Below are positions 1-10,060 of a stretch of 64,000 bases of DNA, piece after piece. The stretch is from Bradyrhizobium yuanmingense (lineage in GTDB: Bacteria > Pseudomonadota > Alphaproteobacteria > Rhizobiales > Xanthobacteraceae), in contig NZ_JARFML010000039.1 in NCBI RefSeq assembly GCF_029167105.1, positions 1 to 64,000 on the forward strand, in the 5' to 3' direction. Made by a program: the position numbers and the translations under genes. The notes under the pieces are model-generated. The model saw only the letters and a list, made by a program, of their open reading frames with translations, made no database searches and had not been told where the DNA came from. Numbering within the stretch: the stretch's first letter is position 1; each line of letters opens with the position of its first letter.

Positions 1-353
1 CCCAAAAACGAAATCCCAAAACGCAGGAAAGCGAGGTCCCACACACCGCTTTCCTGCAAAATCGAATACTTGTTCAAGACCAGTTTTGCTTGTTTTTCAG
101 GTCAATCCGCATTCTTCACGGACGACTCGAAAAGTCATCGACCGCAACGCGACAGCAGAACGTGTAGTCGAGCATCTACATCGGTTGATCGCGAAAAATC
201 CAGAAAAGGAACACATGTTTTATTGGGCTAATTGCTCAGCAGTTATCGCTCTCTGCCGATGAAGTCCGGGATTCGGTCAGGTTCGGCGGCCATCACGGAA
301 TCAGGGTCGTGATAACTGACGACGACCAAGCCTTCCTTGCTCGATATCGGTGA
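1..353 (+). pseudogene. 5'-partial small hypothetical protein, frame-shifted
   Basis: A frame with no stop runs in from the window edge and ends at a TGA at 260-262. A second frame (stop 351-353) continues the same protein-like sequence from about position 249. Joined, they read like a short soluble protein: an amphipathic stretch (AERVVEHLHRLIAKNP), an aromatic stretch (HMFYWANC), then SADEVRDSVRFGG and a C-terminus RVVITDDDQAFLARYR. One single-base shift near 245-250 explains the break. No good start codon is visible inside the window, so the 5' end is either outside it or lost. I do not recognise the family. Being one gene is inference from the smooth join; low-moderate confidence. Confidence 0.35.
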
Positions 354-359
354 AGTTGG

Positions 360-1269
360 TTAGTCTTGCAGCTTGCTCTTACCTTCCTTCTCGACAAGTT
401 TTGCACAAGCATCCATGTCGACCTTAAGGCCGGGCAGATACATTAAATAGCTTGGCAACCAACCGTCTCCGGCTCCCCCATGGTGTCGACGGAAGAGCAC
501 TTGTGCCGCGTCCTTCTCAGAGTTTTCACTTGTGATGGAGCGGACGAGCACTTGCACCATAAGGCTTGCGGCTTCGTCCATGGCATGAGGCGATGGCCCG
601 CCATCATCCTCCCCAATGTCTTTGAAAGCCACGTAGGTGGGGCGAATACGGTCTATTTGCACCAGTCGTTCAATTACCGCCGAGCGGAGCTTCTCAGGCA
701 CGCACCAAAGCAGGCGATCCAGCGCATGTGCCCATATGTCGATCAGTTTTTCGGTCAATTGGCTCTCTCTTGAATGCGATCTTACAAAAGTCATTCTCAA
801 TCGTTGCAATGGCTGACAGTGTGAAGAAGCCAAGCATACAGAATTGTTCTTTGGGCGACATCGTATCGTAGACCCACTCCCGATAGTTCCCGTCCTTCCT
901 TTTATGCTGAAGAGCGAAATGAGTCGGTATGTTGCGCCCTAAAAGTTCCGAGACTGGACCCTCTAGCGTGGTCACGTCTTGCGGACTAAGCGCTTCCTTC
1001 TCCCGATGCGCGAAGTCATTTCTAATGGTGTTGATCACTCTTGCCGGTTGAACCCGAACGTTTGGCGCTTGAAGAAATCGAATTCGCTGCTCCATAAATC
1101 TGTGCTGGAGAAGTTGAGCTTCGGGCACCATGACGTTTACCACGTGCTCTAACGCTCTATCGATTTCGAAATGCAAGCGAACCACCGCTCCGATATCGTC
1201 CGGGGTATCGATCGCACAAATCATTCGGGCCGTATCTACTGCGAAATTGAAAGTGGTGGTTTCGGTCAT
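360..1269 (-). pseudogene. MltR-like hypothetical protein broken by a frameshift
   Basis: Two overlapping frames on the minus strand join into one protein of about 300 residues. The upstream frame (start 1269) contains an acidic helical N-terminus and the motif IRNDFAH near residue 85, typical of mannitol-repressor (MltR)-like or related helical families of unknown role. It runs to about 765, where homologous-looking sequence stops. The downstream frame picks up at TEKLIDIWAHALDRLLW and runs to 360. A single-base shift near 755-775 separates them. The alternative is two genuinely overlapping genes, but the downstream frame has no convincing start. Next to other broken genes, decay is the simpler reading. 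The function is not known. Confidence 0.45.
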
Positions 1270-1583
1270 GCCCTTGAACTAGCCTGAATACGTATTGGAC
1301 CGCCCGTGCTTCACGCCGCGAATGTACCCGCGCGACACTCGCTCTTCCATCTCGCGCTCTAAGAACTCGTTGCAATCAAGAGGGCCTTCACCGCTTCGCG
1401 CGCGTCACCGCCGCAAGCCGCGATGGCCTGATCGGCGGCAGCTTCCAAAGCGTGCGCATCCAATAATAATTTGGCAGCGGCTGCATGAGCCATGGGGAAA
1501 ACCAAAGGATCGGCCTAGCCAATGTTCTCATTCCGTTCTAAGCAAGTCAAGCGTGTGTTGTATAACGAGCGCTCAGGTGACGG

Positions 1584-2100
1584 ATGGAGACTACAGGCCC
1601 TTCATTAGAAGAGAGAAAGTGGGCTCGCGAACTGGAGATCGAGGAAAAAAAGTGGGTAGCGGAAAAGACTCGCGAAGATGCTCAGCACATGACCGCAGCA
1701 ATGAGTTCCACACCTACGTCAACAAGGCGGCTATCGATGCTGGAAGCCTTGCCCTTCGAACGCTCATTGTGATCAACGAGGGCGCCGCAGTCGCTGTCTT
1801 GGCGTTTTTGGGCGCGGTGGCCTCGAAGGATAAGGTAAATTTCGGCCAGGTATTGAACTTGTCGCCCACACCCTCCGATATTTCGCGGTTGGTGTTGCCC
1901 TAGGTTTAGCCGGAATGGCTCTCGCCTATCTGACCAATTTCTTCATGGCTGCCATTGAAGGCTCAAAGAAATATACTTTCGAACATCCCATTATCCGCAA
2001 GACGCCTCGAACTCGCACCATGAGGTGTGCTAACAGGGTGTTTCACGTCCTCTCGTTTCTAGCAGCACTCGGATCGCTTACGCTGTTCACGTGTGGGTAA
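1584..2100 (+). pseudogene. Small two-helix membrane protein, split over three frames
   Basis: The protein starts at 1584 with a charged coiled segment (ERKWARELEIEEKKW). It shifts frame near 1690 into FHTYVNKAAIDAGSLALRTL followed by a hydrophobic helix (GAAVAVLAFLGAV). It shifts again near 1865-1880 into YFAVGVALGLAGMALAYLTNFF, a second membrane segment, and ends at 2100 after a third hydrophobic stretch. The order charged N-terminus, LALRTL, membrane helix, GMALAYLTN fits a small membrane-protein family of unknown function that I associate with rhizobia. Two single-base indels are needed to restore it. All three pieces use three different forward frames, so it cannot be made as one protein as it stands. 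Confidence 0.6.
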
Positions 2101-2164
2101 CTAGCGATAAGGTTACGAAGCTGATATAGAGAGCAGGTCAATAACCACGCCCGCGCGCGGCTAG

Positions 2165-2683
2165 ATGGTCTTGCGGGCAGCCTCGATACTACTGCTCTTA
2201 ACGGGCGGCGCTATTGCGGGCGATCTAGTCGGACAGGCCAGCGTCATTGAGCGCGACACGCTGGAAATCCACGGCACCCGTATTCGCTTGTGGGGCATCG
2301 ATGCACCTGAAACCTCGCAGCTCTGCCGTGGCGAGGACAACTTGCCTTATCGTTGCGGAGCGAAAGTGGCGAATGAGCTGGACAGATTTATAGCCGGAAG
2401 GCCGGTGAGCTGCGGGTCCGTCGGGCATGATGTCTATGGTCGTACAGTCGCAACGTGCTCAGTGGGCGGCGTTGACCTGGGAGATTGGCTTGTGCGGGGC
2501 GGGCTCGCGTTTGATTGGCCGCGCTATTCCAAAGGCGAGTACGACGCTGCGCAACGTGAAGCCGATCACGCGTGGCGGGGAGTATGGGCGGGCAGCTATG
2601 TTGTGCCGTGGCTGTATCGGACTTCTGTAATTGCTGGCGGGAAACCGGGCGACTGTTCGGATAATGCGAACGCGCATCCGTGA
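2165..2683 (+). CDS. Thermonuclease (SNase-like) family protein, secreted
   Basis: The 172-residue protein has a short hydrophobic leader (residues 1-19, ending AIAG), so export to the periplasm is likely. The staphylococcal-nuclease fold follows: ERDTLEIHGTRIRLWGIDAPE at about residues 29-49 holds the first catalytic Arg and the Glu, and YGRTVATC at about 94-101 holds the second Arg. The EYDAAQREA...WRGVW block near 135-150 is the usual SNase C-terminal helix. A cysteine pattern (C54, C63, C82, C97) could form disulfides. The family cleaves DNA or RNA; the biological role here is unknown. All core residues are present and it is probably intact. It is flanked by a dead gene upstream and a convergent helicase downstream. 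Confidence 0.88.
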   Translation: MVLRAASILLLLTGGAIAGDLVGQASVIERDTLEIHGTRIRLWGIDAPETSQLCRGEDNLPYRCGAKVANELDRFIAGRPVSCGSVGHDVYGRTVATCSVGGVDLGDWLVRGGLAFDWPRYSKGEYDAAQREADHAWRGVWAGSYVVPWLYRTSVIAGGKPGDCSDNANAHP

Positions 2684-2788
2684 TCCCATCTCGTCTAGAA
2701 CGGTAAAGTGTACGAGGACCTGTCAACGGGGTGTGTTAGTTGTTGATTCAATGAGGTATTTCGAGGTCGGCGGTCAACTCCGGCCGAC

Positions 2789-5700
2789 CTACTCGCTGCA
2801 AATGACCCTCGCATCAACCCCGATCGTCTGCTTTAGGAAAACTAGACCAGCTCCGAGCACTAGGCGTTGGTCATCGGAAATGCGTGAGCGGCTGACACCT
2901 GGCTGCACGATGGCGATCTCGAAGTCGATCGGCTTGACCCGGGTCGATTTGGCGATCGCGGCCAAGGTCGTCAGGTTGCCCGTCAGGAACCGGGAGCGGC
3001 TTCCCGCGCCGGATCCCTTGAGCTTCAGGCGGGCCAGCAGATGCCTGTGGAGCCGGTCGAAGTTGCCGCGCCAGACCGCACTCCTGACGGCCTGGGAGGT
3101 CACTTCGACGACGTCTTTGACGCGGCTGCCTTCTGTTGCTCCACCGGAGAATTTACAGTGGGTCAGCACGATTCTGACGCTTTCCTCTTCCTCCTTGAGG
3201 CAGACTAGGTCGGCGGCCTCACCCGCATCGTCGTCGTTGAAGACTACCTCGAAGCCTTCATCCCGATAGTGGGCAGCCACATACGCCTGGACCGATTTCG
3301 GCCTCTCGACGCCTTTTTTCCAGATCGACTCCACCGTGATATCGACCTTGTCATTGGGCCATTTCCACGACTCGAGGCTGCGGTCGTCCAGCTTTATCGT
3401 CGCCGGGTTGCTCTGTTCGTATAGGAGATCGCCCTCCAATTCTTTTAGGCTCACATACCGGACGAGCAGTGGGTAATTATAGAGATAGTCGGTCAGCGCC
3501 ATGGCCAGCCGCCCCGACTTGAAACTAACCCCAGGGGCTCCTTCGAACCGGTATCCCTTGTTGGCGTCCAATTTCAGGGACACCTGCTCGTCGAGCTCGC
3601 CGGATGACGAAATCAGCCTGAAGGCCAGCTTGGTCGCCGTCGAATTCTCCTCGTCAAATGACCACTCACAGAAGGCCGTAGCGACCTCTTGGTCGCCCTT
3701 CACGACGAAGACGCGTTCGTCCGAGGTCTTGAGCAACTCGGGCGGCCACTCGACCGAGAGCACCTGTTGGTCGGGGAACTTGTCCTTGACCTCGACGGGA
3801 ATGAGCACGTTATCGATGATCTTCGATGCATCGATGGTCTCGTCGATCAGCTTCCGGCCCACCGGTCTGCACCAGCGCACCAAGTGCGGAATCGACCCCT
3901 GCGCCTTCGACCAGACGCGGCCTTTGGCGGAGCACCCTGGGTGAACGACCGAGCCGTACTCCCATCCCCGACCGTCGAGGTTGGATTTGGTCGCATCCTT
4001 GGTATCCACCGCCGTCAACGCTTCTTTCACGTCGGCGCCAGTGTACATGGCGAAGCTCATGTTGCGTCGACCATGTTTCCGGACGCCGATGTTGCTGAAG
4101 ATCAGCCGATTGATGCCTCCAAGCGACCGGAAGACGGTCTCGCCCTGGATCCGACTGTCCGCGCCGACCGCTTTGGCCAGTTCGTCGTGCGTCGACGCCT
4201 TGTCGGACGAGTTGATGTGCAGGAGCCCGGCCTCGGCATCGTGATAGAGCACGAAAAGATGCCATTCTCGGTCTTCAACGACCCGACCTTTCGCCCATCG
4301 TACGGCGTCCTGTCTACGCGACACAAAGAACAGCAGATTAGCGCCGGGGTTGAGCCATGCGTTGTGCACGATGACCGAGCTGGAAATCCCCTTTTGGAAG
4401 CTCTTCGGGGTGAACTTCGTACACCTGAAGACGATGGTGCTGAACTTGGGGCGCAGCAGGTTTTTCGAGATCTTGATCTCGTCGACGCCGGAGTCGTCGA
4501 TGAGCGTGTCGGAGTTTCTCAGAAACTCCACCAGCTCAGCGTGTTCTTTGGCCGCTTCCGAACTTCGCTCGCTGAGCAGGACGTTCCAATCGGCGTTCTC
4601 GGTATAGAGCTTCTCCAGTCTCTGCGAGACCTTGGGGTCGGCGATATTGGCCACGACGGTCGCGTCCCCGATGCCGACTGCCGAGGTGCGCGTAAACCGC
4701 CCGGTGAACTGGAGCAGGATCGGCAGGCTTTTGTGCAGATCGTGCAGAGCGGCGATCTTCAATTCGGGCAGGTCGAACCCTTCCCCTAGCATGTTCACGC
4801 AAATGACGATCTTGCTTTCGCCGGCGCGCATACGGGCGATGGCGGCTTCGATGACCGAATCCTCCATGTCCGAATGGACGACGAGAGCGTCGAATTCCGG
4901 TGCCAAGCGATCGTAAATCGCCTTGATCTTGGCGCCTCGATCGATGAGCCGGCACCTGGCCATCAGCAAATGACGTAGGCCTGTCCGCAAATCCGCCCGT
5001 AGAACGCGGACAGCCTCTCGCGCTATCGCTTCGTCAGCATCCGCCTGGTCGAGCTCGAAGACTGGAAGAAATGTAATTTTCTTGAAGTATCGGTCGCGCT
5101 GGGCCGCAGCCAGCGAGTAGTTGAAGATCACACGGCCATCGACGAGCTTCCGATCCAGCCGGAATGGAGTTGCAGTAAACTGCACGATCTCATGCGCCGT
5201 GAAGTGGGACCTGAATTCGGTCCATGTGTCGGAGGGAATATGATGGGCCTCGTCAATAAACAGAGACCTGAAAACGGCCGCGATTCCTGGACGGAACGGA
5301 GCCACATCTGAGGCCCCCAGCGATGCCATCACCGCAATTACGACGTTGCAGCCGCGAAGCATCTCGAAGTCGTCTTCGGAGTTTGGCTCCTTTGTGATGA
5401 CGCCCACGATCGGATTCGGGACCGCGCGATCGACGAGGCCGAGGTCACGCAGCAATCCAAGCTTCCTAAATTTTCCGAACGTCTGATTGCGAAGGGCCCG
5501 GGACGGCACGACCACCAGAGTTGGGCCCCGGCGGTAGTTCACGACCGTGCAGAGCATCGTCTCGGTCTTGCCCGTCCCCGTCGGCATGACTACCGTGGCG
5601 ACGTCGTGAGGGAAGATGCTCCAGTGGGTTCCGATAGCGTGTAGCGCGCCAATCTGGGGCGGTCTCAGTCCTTCGTTTCCCGGAGCCACCTCTCCCGCTG

Positions 5701-6118
5701 AGTCCGCCTCCTCCATGCGGAAACGAAATTTATCCCTCCAGGCGGTCTCGATTTCGCCTGCGACCGCGCCGGCATCTGCAGCCATGCGGGCACCGAATTC
5801 CTCAAGCAACGAGTGCCATTGCCAACGATACCCCTCGTCGGTCTGCTCTAGGACGCCCGTAATCCCTTTAGGAATCTCGCGAGGCTTGCGGTCAACCACC
5901 ATGATTCGGTCACCCGTTCCTAGATGCCAGACGGGAAAGCGCGTTCGACCGTAGGCAACCTCAGAGGTGGACCGAACGACGTCGACAGACTGACTTTGGC
6001 GCAGCAGGCAGACCTGTTGGCCCAAACGATACCTTCTGACGAATTCGATTTCCGGGAAAACGACCGATCGAGGAAACGACGAAGCGGCTTCGTCCTCCGA
6101 TCCCAGTATCGCGTCCAT
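2789..6118 (-). CDS. SF2 DEAD/DEAH helicase with restriction-endonuclease-like C-terminus
   Basis: About 1109 residues. Superfamily 2 motifs appear in order: Walker A VMPTGTGKT near 180-190, DEAH box FIDEAHH near 290, motif III FTATPFR near 318, motif V-like VNMLGEGFDLPE near 445-455, and motif VI QFTGRFTRT near 473. The C-terminal third holds a possible PD-(D/E)XK nuclease core: AADLV near 970, then a strand ending in HCK near 990, followed by SRVKDVVEVTSQA. Helicase-nuclease proteins of this layout are common in phage-defence and restriction islands. The ATG at 6118 is preferred over the TTG at 6127, which sits too close to the GGAG. No methylase is present, so this is not an ordinary type I or III system. 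A shattered relative lies at 10-11.8 kb. Confidence 0.85.
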   Translation of the reverse strand: MDAILGSEDEAASSFPRSVVFPEIEFVRRYRLGQQVCLLRQSQSVDVVRSTSEVAYGRTRFPVWHLGTGDRIMVVDRKPREIPKGITGVLEQTDEGYRWQWHSLLEEFGARMAADAGAVAGEIETAWRDKFRFRMEEADSAGEVAPGNEGLRPPQIGALHAIGTHWSIFPHDVATVVMPTGTGKTETMLCTVVNYRRGPTLVVVPSRALRNQTFGKFRKLGLLRDLGLVDRAVPNPIVGVITKEPNSEDDFEMLRGCNVVIAVMASLGASDVAPFRPGIAAVFRSLFIDEAHHIPSDTWTEFRSHFTAHEIVQFTATPFRLDRKLVDGRVIFNYSLAAAQRDRYFKKITFLPVFELDQADADEAIAREAVRVLRADLRTGLRHLLMARCRLIDRGAKIKAIYDRLAPEFDALVVHSDMEDSVIEAAIARMRAGESKIVICVNMLGEGFDLPELKIAALHDLHKSLPILLQFTGRFTRTSAVGIGDATVVANIADPKVSQRLEKLYTENADWNVLLSERSSEAAKEHAELVEFLRNSDTLIDDSGVDEIKISKNLLRPKFSTIVFRCTKFTPKSFQKGISSSVIVHNAWLNPGANLLFFVSRRQDAVRWAKGRVVEDREWHLFVLYHDAEAGLLHINSSDKASTHDELAKAVGADSRIQGETVFRSLGGINRLIFSNIGVRKHGRRNMSFAMYTGADVKEALTAVDTKDATKSNLDGRGWEYGSVVHPGCSAKGRVWSKAQGSIPHLVRWCRPVGRKLIDETIDASKIIDNVLIPVEVKDKFPDQQVLSVEWPPELLKTSDERVFVVKGDQEVATAFCEWSFDEENSTATKLAFRLISSSGELDEQVSLKLDANKGYRFEGAPGVSFKSGRLAMALTDYLYNYPLLVRYVSLKELEGDLLYEQSNPATIKLDDRSLESWKWPNDKVDITVESIWKKGVERPKSVQAYVAAHYRDEGFEVVFNDDDAGEAADLVCLKEEEESVRIVLTHCKFSGGATEGSRVKDVVEVTSQAVRSAVWRGNFDRLHRHLLARLKLKGSGAGSRSRFLTGNLTTLAAIAKSTRVKPIDFEIAIVQPGVSRSRISDDQRLVLGAGLVFLKQTIGVDARVICSE

Positions 6119-6262
6119 GCAGCGCAATCTCCGCCGATCTTCGGAAGGTAGCTAGTTGTACAGCAACGAACATTGCAACCTTCGAGAAATGCCAAGAACG
6201 CGCGATAGAATCACCAGGGTCGACCAAAGTCACCACTTCGTTGTCCCGGATCCACGGGAAAA

Positions 6263-7165
6263 TCAGTCGCCTTCGCCAAGCAACGTTCCGAGCGCCGTCT
6301 CTCGCCGCTCGGCGCGAGCGTCCCGCTCCAGCGCCTGCCGCAAGGTCTCGCCGGCGCCGACCATGACCGTCAGGTCGGTGGCCCGCGTGATCGCCGTGTA
6401 GACCGGCGAGCGGTCTAGCAGCCGGGTCTTCTGTATCGGGATGACGACCTTCCGGAAGCTCGAGCCCTGGGCCTTGTGGACCGTGATGGCGTAGGCCAGC
6501 GCGAGATCGTCGAGCCCGTAGCCGCTCAGCTCGACCTCGGTCCCGTCGAAGTCGACGGCCACCTTTGCGTCCTCGATGCCGGTAATCCGGCCCAAGCTGC
6601 CGTTGCGTAGGCCCAACTGGTAGTCGTTCTTGAGGAACATGACCGGCTCGCCCTCGGCGAGGCGTCGGGTCGGGTGCCGGCGCTTGCCGACCGCGAAGAT
6701 GTCGTGGAAGCGGGCGTTGAGCGCCTCGGTGCCGGCGGACCCGGCCTTCACGGCGCAGACGATCCGCAGGTCCTCCTTGAAGCCGCCGAGGTCGGCGACC
6801 ACGTCGACGATCTGGTCGGTGGTGACCTCGCCTCTGGGGATCAGCGCGGCCCCGCCGCTGGTGGCATCGAGCGTGTCCGGGAGCTCCGGCAGCCGGCCGG
6901 AGCGGATCGCGCCGGCGACCGCCGGGATGCCGGTCGCCTCGGTCTGGCGGTAGACCTTGGTCAACACGACGGAAGGGATCTCAGGACGCTTAACCAGCGC
7001 ATGCAGCACCAGGCCGAACTGGATCGGCGGGAGCTGGCCCGGGTCGCCGACCAGCAGCAATCGGCAGCCGTCGGGCAAGGCCCGCAGGAAGCCGGCGCGT
7101 AGGTGCCGGGGCTTGAGCAACCTGACAGACCTGATGAACTTGACAGAAGCAGGGATCGTGGCCAT
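6263..7165 (-). pseudogene. RecD-like SF1B helicase, 5'-truncated
   Basis: The reading frame of 300 residues matches only the C-terminal half of a RecD/TraA-like SF1B helicase. It begins at motif III, LLLVGDPGQLPPI near residues 36-48. It retains motif IV-type VVLTKVYRQTE near 67, the UvrD-like fold ending in motif V (YAITVHKAQGSSF near 224-236) and motif VI (VYTAITRA near 255-262). The Walker A and the DE box before GDPGQLPP are missing. The first 20 or so residues look unrelated to the family, which places the breakpoint near 7100-7120, just upstream of the toxin-antitoxin pair. Without Walker A it cannot hydrolyse ATP. It is best read as a remnant cut by insertion or recombination. Confidence 0.75.
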
Positions 7166-7185
7166 CTAAAGGACCGGAGATATCC

Positions 7186-7896
7186 ATGGCCCAAACTCGT
7201 CGACAGCATCCATCGCCTCACGTCGGGAAGAAGAAGCGCAGCCGAAGTCGCCTCGTGCACCCCGCGACCGGTGAGGTCGCGATTCTCAGGGTCGGAAAAT
7301 ACGAAATCGAGCTGCCGGTTTCCGACGTAGTCATGAAGGTGATCGGCAAGAGGAAGAAGCGAACCGTTTTAGGCAAGCTGCTGGCTGGATACGCCGACGT
7401 CGCCGAAAAGGCTGCGCGAGCGGGTCGCGCCGTCGAATATACTGTCCGTGTCACGCCCGAGGGCGACGCCGAGCCGGTGGCAAAGCCGGATCCACTCGAC
7501 GCGGCGCTGAGCGCGGCGAAGAAGCGGGGCGAGGCGAAGGTCGCCGAGATACTGAAAGGCGACGACATGCTCACGGCGAGCGACTTCGGGTCGCTGATCG
7601 GAGCGTCCCACGAAACCGTCAACGTCAAGCGACGTCGAGGCGAGGTATTGGGACTACAAGCCGCGACGCGCGCAGTGAGATACCCCGCTTGGCAGGTGAC
7701 GGATGCAGGACAGCTTTTGCCTGGTTTGTCCAGCTTGTTTGAGATGCTGGGTCAACAGCCTTGGACTGTCTACCGCTTCCTACGTACCGCTCATCCAGAA
7801 CTCGAAGGACGGACCGCGCTGGATGCCCTGAAGGCCGGCGAGGAGAAGGCCGTTCTGAACGTCGCACGAAACCAGATGAGCGGCGTGTTTAGCTGA
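7186..7896 (+). CDS. Xre/MbcA/ParS-type antitoxin with basic N-terminal extension
   Basis: The 236-residue protein has a clear site (GGAG, 7186 ATG). Three parts are visible. The first is a very basic N-terminus with many Lys/Arg (residues 1-60). The second is a helix-turn-helix-like block LTASDFGSLIGASHETVNVKR near 130-150. The third is a C-terminal domain (PGLSSLFEMLGQQPWTVYRFLR...ALDALKAGE) of the kind that binds and blocks RES toxins. The stop codon is one base before the toxin ATG, so the two genes are co-translated. Antitoxins of this class usually repress their own promoter. Most are 120-160 residues, so the N-terminal extension is unusual. The partner gene makes the call firm although the N-terminus is unfamiliar. 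Confidence 0.78.
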   Translation: MAQTRRQHPSPHVGKKKRSRSRLVHPATGEVAILRVGKYEIELPVSDVVMKVIGKRKKRTVLGKLLAGYADVAEKAARAGRAVEYTVRVTPEGDAEPVAKPDPLDAALSAAKKRGEAKVAEILKGDDMLTASDFGSLIGASHETVNVKRRRGEVLGLQAATRAVRYPAWQVTDAGQLLPGLSSLFEMLGQQPWTVYRFLRTAHPELEGRTALDALKAGEEKAVLNVARNQMSGVFS

Positions 7897-7897
7897 C

Positions 7898-8500
7898 ATG
7901 ACTAGGCCCGTGCTGCCCGATGCGTCGTTCGCAACCCGGCCGCTGGTGACTGCGACGATCCCAGTCGGGTCTACCTGGAGGCGCATGTACGAAACCCGAT
8001 TTCCGGATCCTCTTGGCTACGGAACGGGCCTGAATCGTTTCAGTGATCCGACCGGAAAGGCGTTCGGATTGATCTATCTTGGATCGAGCGCGAAAGTTGT
8101 CTTTGTCGAGACGATACTTCGGGACCGTGCCGACGGTCGGGGCACTACCTGCGTGGTTGAGTACGGCGAGATCGAAAAACGTTCCCTGGCAAGCATTGTA
8201 ACGGTGGAAGCCTTGGTGCTGGTCGATCTTACGGGCGATGGTCCACTCCGGATGGGCATTCCGTCCGACGTCGTGGGCGCCCGGGATCAATCGTTGGCTC
8301 AACGATGGTCGGTCGCATTTCACGATCATTCCGAAGAACCGGATGGAGTTCTCTACCCTTCGCGCCTGAACAAAGAACTCTGCATCGTGCTCTACTCGCG
8401 CGCGCTTCGGAAGCTAAAGGCGACCGCAACGCCGCTTCTGGTGGATTGCGGTGCGGAGCTTGCCGCGATCCTCGACGATCTCGATCTCGCGATCGTCTGA
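7898..8500 (+). CDS. RES-domain toxin (NAD+ phosphorylase family)
   Basis: The 200-residue protein carries the three signature positions of the RES domain. These are an Arg in STWRRMYETRF near 25-35, a Glu in YLGSSAKVVFVETILRD near 65-80, and a Ser/Arg in DGVLYPSRLN near 150-160. The GLNRFSDP segment near 45 also fits. Family members degrade NAD+ and stop growth until neutralised by an Xre-type antitoxin. The ATG lies one base after the antitoxin stop, which is the standard antitoxin-first order of this type II module. All motif residues are present and the length is normal, so it is probably functional. The pair sits inside an otherwise decaying defence region. Confidence 0.88.
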   Translation: MTRPVLPDASFATRPLVTATIPVGSTWRRMYETRFPDPLGYGTGLNRFSDPTGKAFGLIYLGSSAKVVFVETILRDRADGRGTTCVVEYGEIEKRSLASIVTVEALVLVDLTGDGPLRMGIPSDVVGARDQSLAQRWSVAFHDHSEEPDGVLYPSRLNKELCIVLYSRALRKLKATATPLLVDCGAELAAILDDLDLAIV

Positions 8501-8597
8501 CGTGGATCCGCGGCGGGTCTCCGAGAGAACCGTGTCGCGTGACGATCCGTTTCGAACTTCTCGTCAGGCGCGCCCGCTGAAGGAGACTGGGCACATC

Positions 8598-10060
8598 TCA
8601 CGCGACGCTCTTTCCCTTCTCCATCTGCTTCATGTACGACTCGATGCCCTCGTTCAGGATCTCATCGCGCAAGCGTTCGGCCACTGCGCGATGACCCGGC
8701 CCGCGGATGGAGTTCGAGATGGACATAATCGGCATGAAATCGGCTTTCGGACGGTCGCTATACACGCCATCGACATAGGTGGAGTCCGTAACGCTCTCGA
8801 ACAATCCGATAGGTGCCGGATGCTTGGCACGTGGATTGTGAAATAGATTGGCTCCCGTCCCCCACGTCTCCGTCGGCGCTTCTTCGTCGCCGACGATGAA
8901 CGCGAACGGCAGTGGCAGATGCGCGTTCGGGTCGTGATCGATCATATTGCCGAAACGCACAACCGAGACGTCCTCATCGGGATAGGGGCCGGTGATCGCC
9001 ATCCGCGTGAACTTCGGTACTGTGCCCGAGTTCGTCCAAAGGACCGCCGAGACGTTCTCCGAGCCTTCGAGATTGAAGAAACCGGTCGGAATTTCCTCCT
9101 CCGCATACTTATGCTGATCGACACGCCGCGTCTCGATGACCAGGTTGCCCTCATTGTCCCAAGATCGGCAATGCTCGATGCCGTAGAGATATCGAATGAC
9201 ACCGACGTTCGAAAACGATAGCGAGCCATGTTCGTGGAACGTCTGGATCGCGAGAACAAACGGCCGTCCGGCGACGTGCGGAAGTTCCCAATAACTCTTG
9301 CCGGCTCCGTTCTTCTTGTCCAATCGATGCTGCATCTTGGCTCGGAGTGCGCCGGCGATCCGGATTGGGAGCTGGTTCTGCTGGCGGTCGCGGATGTCGG
9401 CGACATCCAAATCGCGCTCGTTGACGCTGCGGTAAGCGAGTAGACCGGCATCGTTGCCCGAAGGATTGGCCGTGGTGCGTTCGATGGAGATCTGAACCCC
9501 ATTCTTCGCGACGGTGAAATGGGGCTGCGGCTCGCTTCCCACGGGGAAAAGCCTTCCGAGTGCAGCAGCTCGCTGACGTAGAGCTCGAATGTCCGTGTGT
9601 TAAAACCGGTGGTCTGGAATTGCTAGATGAAGTTTCCGTCCCGTTCGACGAAGCGGGCGAATGCGTCGTTCATCATCCGGCGCGTAGATTTGCTCCACAG
9701 CGAGGAACTGATCACCTCGAACGACGGATGGAGAAGCTTCTTCGGCTTCTTGGTGACGAACAGACTGCGTGCGCTAGAGATGTCGGAATCCTTGTCCGGT
9801 AGGGATGCCCAACCGGGGGCGTGCATATGTGTGAAGATGTTGGCGAATGGTTGGCTGACCCGTCTTTGGAAGCAGTTTTTTCGGAGCAGGACGGCGAGCC
9901 CCCATGTCGCTCGACGCCGGTGGGCGCGCAGAAGCATCTTCTCGGAAGCGCGTATGAAAACCACCGGTGGAATGGGCTCCGAACGAGATTGGCACTCTCC
10001 GGTGGAGGTGGACCGATAGTCAAGCCTTTCGGGAGAGTCACCACGGGCAGATTCTCTCAT
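8598..10060 (-). pseudogene. Uncharacterised protein, broken by a stop and a frameshift
   Basis: An upstream part (9625-10060) ends RMMNDAFARFVERDGNFI, then a TAG, then QFQTTGFNTRTFELYVSELLHSEGF in the same frame to about 9550. A one-base shift then leads into the 314-residue frame (SEPQPHFTVAKNGVQISIERTTANPS ...) that ends at 8598. Joined, the protein is over 430 residues. The layout FELY, about 25 residues, PxF, then a strand with IExTT resembles a PD-(D/E)XK nuclease-like fold, where an Asp expected after the Pro is His here. That fold is only an inference. The far N-terminus may be in yet another frame. The biological role is unknown. The gene is convergent with the RES toxin gene. Confidence 0.5.

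Noticed and set aside
3689..4789. A 366-codon plus-strand open frame
   Set aside because: It lies fully opposite the intact helicase gene and has no family motif or ribosome site; it is a high-GC shadow.
7165..8500. A type IV restriction or phage-exclusion operon made of RecD and the RES pair
   Set aside because: The RecD-like gene lacks Walker A and runs the other way, so there is no intact operon.
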